Source: JADGRF01 sp035274465 (lineage in GTDB: Bacteria; Myxococcota_A; Polyangia; Polyangiales; JAFGIB01). From it: 64,000 nucleotides of DNA. The DNA lies in the NCBI GenBank assembly GCA_035274465.1, contig DATEOF010000501.1, positions 1-64,000 of the forward strand, read 5' to 3'. The notes beneath the pieces were generated by a model. It saw only the letters and a list, made by a program, of their open reading frames with translations. It was not told the origin of the DNA and made no database searches. The translations under genes and the position numbers were made by a program. Shown here in pieces: positions 49,761 to 57,317 of this stretch; the first letter of the stretch is position 1, and each line of letters begins with the position of its first letter.

Positions 49761-51335
49761 TCACTGCCCGACGACGCTCCCGGCCAACACCAGCGGGTAA
49801 CGAAAGACCGTCGGTGCCTCGGCACGAGGGAACTGCGCCTGCATCAGGCGTGTATGCAGGCAGTTCCGTAGATCTGCCGGCGCTGCGCCTTGCAGCTCGA
49901 CCTGCTCGACGCGGCCGCTCGGCCGAACGCGCAGCTCCACGTCGAGCCGTAGCGGCTGGGTCTTGGCCGCACCCGCCATCAGCTGCGCGACCATTGCCTC
50001 CTGCAGACAGCGCTGCAGCTCTGGCTCGCGTTCGGCGAGCACGCGGGCGAATACCTCGCGCGACAGGCCGGCGGCCGGGGCGGCAGCCGTCGGCGGCGGG
50101 TCGGCGGGTTCGGGTGTGGCAGCCGTGGGCTGCGCGTTCTCGGGCGGCTCGGCAGCCACCGGCTCTGCTGCCGCAGGCGGCTCCGGCTCTTGCGCCGCTG
50201 GCGTGGGTTCCAGACGCGGCTCCGCAGTCGCCGTCAGTTGCGCCGCCGCCTCACGCGCCTGTGGCCTACCGCGCAGCGCGATCACCGCGAACGCGCACAC
50301 CACACACACGGAAGCCAGGATCCAGAGCAGGTTCCGCGGTGGAGTAGCCGCGGCCGGCGGCTCGGGCGGCGCTACATGCGCACGTCGCACGCCGCTCACG
50401 GCTGCAGGTCTGGCGGGCCTGGCCGGCCCTGCCGGTCTCTCCACGGGCGCCGCTGCCCGCGCCCCGAGAATCACCGCCTTGAGCGCCGCGCCCATCTGCT
50501 CGGCGGTCTCGAAGCGATCGCCGGGCGACTTGCGCATCGCGCGCTCCACCGTCTCGAGCAGCCCACTCGGTAGATCGGGCCGCGATTGCTCGAGCGGTGC
50601 GTGCTGGTTGGTGACGATCGACACGATCAGCGCGTTGTACGTCTCGCCCTGGTACGGCGCGCGGCCCGCGAGCGCCCGGTACAGCATCGCGCCCACCGAC
50701 CAGATGTCGCTGCGCGCGTCGATTCTGCCACCCTGGGCTTGTTCCGGGCTCATGTACTGGGGGGTACCCAGCACGGATCCGGTGCGGGTGAGCTTGGCGT
50801 CGCCCTCGGTCTGCAGCGAGGCGATGCCGAAGTCGAGCAGCTTTACCGTAATGCTGTCGCGCCCGTCGTGCGCCAGGAAGATGTTGTCGGGCTTGATGTC
50901 GCGGTGGATGAAGCCCTTGCGATGTGCGGCCTCGAGCGCCTCGAGCAGCTCGATGCCGATCTGCACGATGGCAGGTGCCTCGAGCGTGCCCTGTTCGAGC
51001 GCATCCTGCATCGATATGCCGTCGAGCAGCTCGAGCACCAGGTACAGCGATCCGTCCGGCTCCTCGCCACCATCCAGCACCTGCACGATGCCCGGATGTC
51101 CGATCGTGCTGGGCGCCTGCGACTCGCGGATGAAGCGATCGGCGGCATGCTTGGAGCGCGCGAGCCCAGGGTGCATGCGCTTGAGCGCGACCCTTCGTTT
51201 CGTGAAGACGTGCTCGGCTTCGTAGACCGCACCCATGCCGCCCGCGCCCAGCAGCCCGAGCAGGTGGTACTTGTCCGCGATCGTCCTGCCGACGTGCGCG
51301 AGCGCCGCCTGTTCTTCGTCGTCCATGTCGGTCAC
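49761..51335 (-). CDS. Ser/Thr protein kinase with C-terminal AgmX/PglI-like domain
   Basis: 524 aa. The kinase domain (~20-290) is fully equipped: GAGGMGAVYEAE, Lys52 in VALKRM, HRDIKPDN (144-151), DFG (168-170), GTPQYMSPEQA. A Pro/Ala/Arg linker is followed by one membrane helix (335-356) and an extracytoplasmic segment. The last ~110 residues (LAEREPELQRCLQEAM, LRLDVELRVRPSGRVEQVEL, FPRAEAPTVFRYPLVL) match the AgmX/PglI C-terminal domain seen in myxobacterial motility and TonB-like proteins. It would signal to a periplasmic partner. GTG 51335 lies 1 bp after the preceding stop; ATG 51326 is an alternative. Downstream lies the pseudokinase gene (93 bp). Confidence 0.92.
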   Translation of the reverse strand: MTDMDDEEQAALAHVGRTIADKYHLLGLLGAGGMGAVYEAEHVFTKRRVALKRMHPGLARSKHAADRFIRESQAPSTIGHPGIVQVLDGGEEPDGSLYLVLELLDGISMQDALEQGTLEAPAIVQIGIELLEALEAAHRKGFIHRDIKPDNIFLAHDGRDSITVKLLDFGIASLQTEGDAKLTRTGSVLGTPQYMSPEQAQGGRIDARSDIWSVGAMLYRALAGRAPYQGETYNALIVSIVTNQHAPLEQSRPDLPSGLLETVERAMRKSPGDRFETAEQMGAALKAVILGARAAAPVERPAGPARPARPAAVSGVRRAHVAPPEPPAAATPPRNLLWILASVCVVCAFAVIALRGRPQAREAAAQLTATAEPRLEPTPAAQEPEPPAAAEPVAAEPPENAQPTAATPEPADPPPTAAAPAAGLSREVFARVLAEREPELQRCLQEAMVAQLMAGAAKTQPLRLDVELRVRPSGRVEQVELQGAAPADLRNCLHTRLMQAQFPRAEAPTVFRYPLVLAGSVVGQ

Positions 51336-51336
51336 C

Positions 51337-54300
51337 TCAGCCCAAGTCGAAGCGCGTACCGATTGCGTCGCCCGCCTGGATCAGGTGCGCGGCCAGTGTG
51401 TTGAGCAGCTGGGTTTGCTTGATGTAATGGACTCGGCGTTCGCCTTTGACGACCGCCGCGACGCCGGCCACCACGCCTTCGCCGTCGACGATGCAGGTCA
51501 GCAGCAACAGCTCGTAGTCGGTGCCGCCCGCGCTCACCGTCGCCTGCCCGGCTTCCACCTCGGCGAGCAGGGTGCCGGTGGCGATCTCGGTCATGGTTTC
51601 CGCGTGCGACTGCTCCTGCATCAGGTACTCGCGCACGAAGTCGGCGAGGTTTTCGGGATCGGTCACGGCGCCGTACGATGCAGCCAACCGCGGCAGGTCC
51701 TGGCCGACCAGGTACAAGTGTCCACCTGCCGCCGCGCGCGCCTCGCACAACAGGCGCAGCGCGCGCTTGGCGCGGTCCTCTCTGCGCTGAGCGCCGGTCA
51801 TCGCGCGCAACACGGTCGTCTGGACGTCCGGCATGTCGGTGCTGTTGGACTCCAGCATGGTGCTGGGCTGGAAGTCGCTGAGCTCTGCGGTGGCCTGGAA
51901 GCCCGCGCGCAAGGCCTCATTGACCAGCCGCTCGTAGCGCGCAGCCAGGGGGCTGTTCGCGCCGCGGCGATACTCGTTGGCTGCCAGGCGCGAGAACTGT
52001 TCGAACGCCGGTTCGTCCTGAGTCCAGATGGAAATGCGTGCGCGAGACTCGTAGCTCTGGCCGATGCGCGGACCCGTGACGCCCGCCGCCCTCTGCTTGG
52101 CGATCAGCCCATCGAGGCGCATGATCGCGGGCGCGTTGTCGCCGAGTGTGGCTTCGGCCAGCGCGAGCACGCGGGTCAGGTCGTTGTCGACGCTGTTGAT
52201 CCCGCGCTCCTCACAGAAGCGCAGGGCCGCGCTCGCGTGCTCGCGCGCCTCCGCGGCGCGATTCGAGTTGAGCAGCGCTTCGGCCAGACCTGCGGTCGCC
52301 GCGATCCACATCAGCATGGCCGGAGACTTGCCATCGGGGCCCGGCGCCGCGCGCGCGCGGCATTCCTCGAACTTGCGGATGGCACCGGCAAAGTCTCCGC
52401 GCACCATTTCGAAGTAGCCCTCTGCACCCACCAGGCATGTCTCCCAGCGCGGATACTTGGCGGCCATCAATCGCAGCTGATCGAGGCACTGTTGCGTGCC
52501 GGTGAGGTCACCCGCGATGACGTAGACACTCAGCTCGACGACCGGCAACGAGTTGAACATGTTCAACGTGCGGAGCGACAGGGCGAGTACCTCGGCCTCG
52601 CGACGCAGGCGCTCTGCGCCGGTCCAGTCGCCTTGCTCGAGGCGGACGATCTTGCGCAGGTACATCGCGCTCAGCTTTTGCAGGGGATCCTGCTCGAGGC
52701 GCGCGGCGAAGCTGGTTGCACTGGGAAGCCCGAGCTGAGCCTCCATCAAACCCACGCCATAGGCCACCGCGTTGGCGATTGCGTCGACGTGCTCGAGCTC
52801 GCCTGCGGGCAATGCATCCAGCTTGCGAAGCACCTCGATCCAGCGATCGCGCGCGGCCTCGAGGCGGCCTTCGCTCTGCGACTCGGCCGTGGCGATGGCG
52901 TTGTTCCAGATGGCGTCCAGGATCGGAGAAAGCGGCACGAATGGCTCGAGCAGGGGCGGTAGGCTCTCGAGCAGCGTGGTGTGCATCGTGCGCGCGCCGA
53001 TGGCGATTGAGATCACGACGTACTCGGCCAGCAGCTTGACGGCCTCGTCAGGGCCATACACGCGTTCGGCTTCGGGGGTTGCGAGGAAGCGCTCGTAGGC
53101 GCGTTGCAGCGCGCGCGTCAGACGGTCGCCGGATGTCCCGCCCTCGGAGTCTGCCTGCCACAGGTCCAGACCCGAGTCGTGGCGCAGTTGCTCGAACCAC
53201 TGCGGCGCGGTGACCTCGTAGCCCGCGCCTTCTGCCATGACGCTGAGCGCGACGGCCCAGCGCCGCAGGTTCGCGAGCTGCCGCGGCGTGCTGCGCCGCT
53301 CCACCGCGGCGGCAATCGCTTTTTGGTACGCGGGGACGAGCTTGTACAGGCTCCGATCGACCAGCTTCATGTCGAAGCCTTTTTCCGCGTACCCGCGGTG
53401 CTGCTCTGCGAAGGCCTCGAGTCCTTCGTCCAGCGCATCGGCTTCGAACAGGTGATAGATCGACGCGAGCTTCGCCTTGGGCCGGAACATCTGCGCCAGT
53501 GCGAGGTGCACCGAACGGCCTGCTTCGGGGGTGAGCTCGGCGCGCGCCGCCGCTGCCCAGAGGCGATTGGAGACGGTGTAGGCGCTTCCAGTGCTATGGA
53601 TCGCGCCGAGCGTCAGCAGCTCGCTCACTGCGCAGTCGGTGCTGAGTGGGTCTGCGTCCGGCCGCAACGCGCGGTAGTCGTCGCCGCTGAGCAGGTCGTA
53701 GTACGCCAGCGCGTGCGCTCCGGCGAGGAAGCGCGCCGCCGCCGAGAGCCGCGATAGCTTCGAGCGCAAGGCGTCTGCTCCGCTGCGGGGCAGGTCGTCG
53801 GCGCTCAGCTGCTCGGGCAGTGTCCAGGTGCCGGCCGCATACCGGATCACCTGGCGATCGACCAGGTGCTGCGCCATGTCCAGGCATTGGCGCGGATTGC
53901 CGAGCGCGACGTCGTGGATCTCGCCGGTCAACATCTCGAGGTTCGTCACGTCGCCGAAGACTGACGACAAGAGCATCTGTGTCTGCTCGCGCGTCAGCGG
54001 TGGAAGATCGAGTACGGCGCAGCGTCGTGCCAGAACGTCCACCGCCAGATCTTCCGCGCCGCTCTCGGCGGTCATTACCACGGCCACGTTGCCGCGCTTG
54101 AGCTTGTCGATCAGCGCAGCCAGGATCGCCGCTGAGGCGGGGTCGCTGCGCTGGACGTCGTCGACCGCGACCATGAGTGGCTGCGTGCGGCTGACGGTGA
54201 GGACGAAGCGCACGAGCGCTTGCTGGACTCGTTCCGCCTCGGCACCTTCGCCGCTCCAACGCTTCAACTCGAGGCGTGGCGGCGCATTGGTGTTGGCGGC

Positions 54301-55461
54301 CGCGTCGATCGCGAACAGCTCGGGGTCCGCCGCCGCGAGCTCGACCTGTGACTGCGCAGCCAACAGCTGCTGGACGAGCGCGCGAGCCACGGTGTAGGGC
54401 TCTTGCTCGCCGCTGGCACTCGCGCGTAGCACCGAGGCGCCCAGGGTCTTGGCCTCCAGCACGCACGCGTCGAGCATGCGCGAGCGCCCCTGGCCCGGTC
54501 CACCGCGCACCAGCACTGCACCGCCGTGGCCGCTGAGCGCGCCCGATAGCCGCTCGCGCACCTGCCCGAGCAGCACTTCGCGGCCGACGAGATTCGGCGT
54601 GGCGAGATAGGCCGCAGAGACCTCCGCCGACTCGTCTCGCTGCAGATCGGCGATCGCCGCCAAGCGCTGCATGACATCGAACGCGCTGGGTGGACGCAAT
54701 GCGGGCTCGATGCTGATCAGGGAGAGCACGAGGTCGTCGAGCGCGGGCGGGATGGTCGCCACGCGCGCGGAGGGTGGCAGCGGCTTGGTCTTCCAGGCTG
54801 CCAGCGCTTCGGCGAAGGTGCGCGCGGGGTAGGGCATCTGCCCGGTCAGCGCCGTGTAGAAGGTGACGCCCAGCGAGAACAGGTCCGCGCGCCCATCGAG
54901 CGCGAGTCGGTGCACGGTCTCGGGCGGCGTATAGGCCGGGGTACCGACGACCGGGGCACCCGTGCCCATCGAAGTCATGGCGCCGAAGTCGATCAGCTTG
55001 GCCTTACCGTCGCGCGTGCAGCGGATGTTGCGGGGGCTGATGTCACGGTGCAGCAAACGTCGGGAGTGCAATAGCGCCAGCGATGAGCAGACGTCGAACA
55101 GTAGCTCGCAGGCCTCGCGCCACGGCATGGGCGCGCGTTCGCGCAGATCGCCGCCGTCGAGCAGCTCCATCGTGTAGTACGGGCCGTTACTCGTCAGACC
55201 ATAGTCGTGGACCGCGATCACGCGCGGGTGCGCCAGCTGCGACAGCGTGTGGAACTCGCGCTCGAACAAGCTGGTGACGCTGGCGCGGTCGCGGCTCGAC
55301 TCCGGCAGCTGCAGCTCCTTGAGCGCGATGTCACGTCCCGACACCAGATCGGTGGCGCGATACACGCACGCCATGCCGCCGCGTCCCAAGACTGACTGGA
55401 TCTCGTAGCGATTGCCGATGCGGCGCTGCTCGGGAGCGAGGCTGGGGGCGGGCTTGTTCAT
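51337..55461 (-). CDS. Ser/Thr kinase fused to AAA-like ATPase, helical repeats and GAF-like domain
   Basis: 1374 aa. N-terminal kinase (18-270): GRGGMACVYRAT, Lys48, HRDISPRN (138-145), DFG (158-160), PAYTPPE; the SPRN variant is common in kinases of this architecture. An ATPase region begins at ~290, with the P-loop GGPGQGRS (320-327) carrying Arg in place of the usual Lys, and MVAVDDVQRSDPASAAIL as Walker B. A long helical, TPR-like middle follows. The C-terminal ~180 residues (LCEARAAAGGHLYLV, YELLLLTCIVDGEG..., LLNTLAAHLIQ) look like a GAF domain. It probably acts as a signalling hub; ATP use by the second domain is uncertain. Start ATG 55461. It is coupled to the next kinase gene (1 bp gap). 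Confidence 0.9.
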   Translation of the reverse strand: MNKPAPSLAPEQRRIGNRYEIQSVLGRGGMACVYRATDLVSGRDIALKELQLPESSRDRASVTSLFEREFHTLSQLAHPRVIAVHDYGLTSNGPYYTMELLDGGDLRERAPMPWREACELLFDVCSSLALLHSRRLLHRDISPRNIRCTRDGKAKLIDFGAMTSMGTGAPVVGTPAYTPPETVHRLALDGRADLFSLGVTFYTALTGQMPYPARTFAEALAAWKTKPLPPSARVATIPPALDDLVLSLISIEPALRPPSAFDVMQRLAAIADLQRDESAEVSAAYLATPNLVGREVLLGQVRERLSGALSGHGGAVLVRGGPGQGRSRMLDACVLEAKTLGASVLRASASGEQEPYTVARALVQQLLAAQSQVELAAADPELFAIDAAANTNAPPRLELKRWSGEGAEAERVQQALVRFVLTVSRTQPLMVAVDDVQRSDPASAAILAALIDKLKRGNVAVVMTAESGAEDLAVDVLARRCAVLDLPPLTREQTQMLLSSVFGDVTNLEMLTGEIHDVALGNPRQCLDMAQHLVDRQVIRYAAGTWTLPEQLSADDLPRSGADALRSKLSRLSAAARFLAGAHALAYYDLLSGDDYRALRPDADPLSTDCAVSELLTLGAIHSTGSAYTVSNRLWAAAARAELTPEAGRSVHLALAQMFRPKAKLASIYHLFEADALDEGLEAFAEQHRGYAEKGFDMKLVDRSLYKLVPAYQKAIAAAVERRSTPRQLANLRRWAVALSVMAEGAGYEVTAPQWFEQLRHDSGLDLWQADSEGGTSGDRLTRALQRAYERFLATPEAERVYGPDEAVKLLAEYVVISIAIGARTMHTTLLESLPPLLEPFVPLSPILDAIWNNAIATAESQSEGRLEAARDRWIEVLRKLDALPAGELEHVDAIANAVAYGVGLMEAQLGLPSATSFAARLEQDPLQKLSAMYLRKIVRLEQGDWTGAERLRREAEVLALSLRTLNMFNSLPVVELSVYVIAGDLTGTQQCLDQLRLMAAKYPRWETCLVGAEGYFEMVRGDFAGAIRKFEECRARAAPGPDGKSPAMLMWIAATAGLAEALLNSNRAAEAREHASAALRFCEERGINSVDNDLTRVLALAEATLGDNAPAIMRLDGLIAKQRAAGVTGPRIGQSYESRARISIWTQDEPAFEQFSRLAANEYRRGANSPLAARYERLVNEALRAGFQATAELSDFQPSTMLESNSTDMPDVQTTVLRAMTGAQRREDRAKRALRLLCEARAAAGGHLYLVGQDLPRLAASYGAVTDPENLADFVREYLMQEQSHAETMTEIATGTLLAEVEAGQATVSAGGTDYELLLLTCIVDGEGVVAGVAAVVKGERRVHYIKQTQLLNTLAAHLIQAGDAIGTRFDLG

Positions 55462-55573
55462 ACGGCTGAGTCCAGCTCGTTTATGATAGCCGGACTTGCT
55501 GCACACGCCGTGGTGGAGTTGAGCAGATACCGCGGCGCACACTTGCTGCGCGCACGCACATCACTGGTACGTT

Positions 55574-55608
55574 CGTATGCTGGTGAGTGGATTCGTTTGA
55601 CGCATACG
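55574..55608. promoter_or_regulatory. Inverted repeat CGTATGC...GCATACG overlapping the promoter
   Basis: 7-bp arms (55574-55580 and 55602-55608) separated by 21 bp straddle the putative -35 box. A second near-perfect palindrome, GAAGCGCG-TG-CGCGCTTC (55648-55665), lies just downstream. Both could be regulator sites of the GHKL operon. Confidence 0.4.
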
Positions 55609-55625
55609 GGCCTGACCATCATAAA
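55597..55625 (+). promoter_or_regulatory. Sigma-70-type promoter candidate for the GHKL operon
   Basis: TTGACG (55597-55602), 17-bp spacer, CATAAA (55620-55625), in one of the few AT-rich patches of the window. It lies 133 bp before the GHKL ATPase start. Confidence 0.5.
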
Positions 55626-55757
55626 TTAGTCGGTGGGTAGTATCGCGGAAGCGCGTGCGCGCTTCTCATGTTTTCCAGCTTGTCGAGTGGTCACGCCCGC
55701 GGTGTATCTGCGCGGTGGTGTTAGTCGTCAGGTGCAGCAGCGGAGGGCGCACACGCC

Positions 55758-57317
55758 GTGAGCGCGCTTGCCGATCGCATCTACGTCAAGAGCCACGTCT
55801 CGCGCGACCTGCTGCAGAGCGCGGCGCTGTTCAAGAACGAGCAGCTGGCGGTCTGGGAGTATGTCGCCAATGGTCTGCAGTACGTCGACCCGGGTGTGCG
55901 ACCCGAGGTCCGCGTCGAGCTCGACAGCAAGGCCAGGCGCATCACGATCGGCGACAACGGGCGCGGCATGAGCTTCGGCGACCTGCAGAACTTCTTCGTG
56001 ATGCACGGCGAGAACGCAGATCGAAAGGCCGGGCGTGCAGGGCGCGGCCGCTTCGGCACGGGTAAGTCTGCCGCCTTCGGCATCGCCGATCGGCTCGTGG
56101 TCTCGACCACGCGCTCGGGCAAGCGCACCCGTGTGGCGCTCGATCGCAAGGACGTCGAGGGCATGTCGGACGACTCGCCGATCCCCGTGCGGGTGCTGGA
56201 GAAAGAGCGCCCGGTGACGGATGCGAACGGCACACTGATCGAGATCGAAGGCGTACGGCTGCCGCGTCTGGACGCCAAGCACGTGATCCGCTACGTCGAG
56301 CGCAACCTGGCGCGCTGGGGTCGCGACGCGCGCGTCTGGGTGAACCAGCACGAGTGCGTATATCGATCGCCGCGCGCAATCCGCACGCTGCTGATCGAAC
56401 CGGACGCGGGCACGCGCGCCAAGCTCGGCGCCTGCGAGCTGATCCTGCGCGTCGCTGCTGCACCGCTGGCCGAAGACGAGCGCGGGGTCGCCATCTACTG
56501 CAAGGGGATGTGGCTCGAGACCACGCTGGCCGGCAGTGAGGGGCGCGAGATGTCCGAGTACGTATTCGGCGAGATCGACGTCGCGCAGCTCGACTCCGAT
56601 ACCAGCTCGGTCGCGGCCTTCGACATGAGTCGCTCGACGCAGTTGAACCGGGCCAACGAGCTGGTGCGCACGATCATCGGCTTCATCGGTAGCCAGGTCG
56701 ACAAGCTGCGCAAGGAGCTGGCGGCGCAGGAGCGAGCGCGCAAGGCGAGCGAGGAGGCACGGCGGCTCGCCCAGCATGCCAGCGACATCGCGCGCGTGAT
56801 CAACGAAGACTTCTCGGATTTCTGGGGGCGCGTCCCGAACGTGCCGGCGCCGGCTACTGGATCTCCTGCCGCTGAGGGCGGCAGGGTCAAGTCTGCCCGT
56901 GGCGAGCCGGAGCGAGCCCCCGCGGAGTCGCAGCCCGCGGCACAGGAGCCTGTCGGGCGACCTCCGCGCGCAGCAGCGGACGGCGGCCCGCGCAGCACGT
57001 CGCGGGGTGGCTTCAGCCTGCAGTTCCGTAACGAGGGGCAGGCCAACCAGCGCGCGCGCTACGTCGCCGCCGCGCGCCAGATCGTGGTCAACCTGGACCA
57101 CCCACAACTCGCTGCAGCCTTGGGCGCGGGTCGAGTCGACGACGTGTCCTTCCAGCGCCTGGCCTACGAGGTCGCGTTCCTCGAGTACGCGTTGGCCCTG
57201 GCGAGCGAGCTGGCGAGTCGCGGCGAATACCTCGACGTCACCGATCCGATCGTCGAGATCGGCGAGACCATCAACCGCGTGGCCAGGCGCGCCGCGGCAC
57301 TCTACGAGCGCGCGTGA
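55758..57317 (+). CDS. GHKL-type ATPase, HSP90/MutL-like fold
   Basis: 519 aa. N-terminal ATP domain: Asn38 of the N box in WEYVANGLQYVD, DNGRGM (66-71), and GRGRFGTGKSAAFG (95-108), the ATP-lid G box; the Bergerat fold is therefore intact. A second, beta-rich domain follows, and the helical end (~300-345) contains KLRKELAAQERARKASEEAR, likely coiled coil. Then a Pro/Ala-rich linker and a C-terminal helical domain (~420-519). No DNA-mismatch (MutL) or histidine-kinase H box is seen. It is coupled to the next gene by a GTGA overlap (GTG 57314, TGA 57315-57317), so the products almost certainly act together. It heads a plus-strand run on its own promoter. Confidence 0.85.
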   Translation: MSALADRIYVKSHVSRDLLQSAALFKNEQLAVWEYVANGLQYVDPGVRPEVRVELDSKARRITIGDNGRGMSFGDLQNFFVMHGENADRKAGRAGRGRFGTGKSAAFGIADRLVVSTTRSGKRTRVALDRKDVEGMSDDSPIPVRVLEKERPVTDANGTLIEIEGVRLPRLDAKHVIRYVERNLARWGRDARVWVNQHECVYRSPRAIRTLLIEPDAGTRAKLGACELILRVAAAPLAEDERGVAIYCKGMWLETTLAGSEGREMSEYVFGEIDVAQLDSDTSSVAAFDMSRSTQLNRANELVRTIIGFIGSQVDKLRKELAAQERARKASEEARRLAQHASDIARVINEDFSDFWGRVPNVPAPATGSPAAEGGRVKSARGEPERAPAESQPAAQEPVGRPPRAAADGGPRSTSRGGFSLQFRNEGQANQRARYVAAARQIVVNLDHPQLAAALGAGRVDDVSFQRLAYEVAFLEYALALASELASRGEYLDVTDPIVEIGETINRVARRAAALYERA

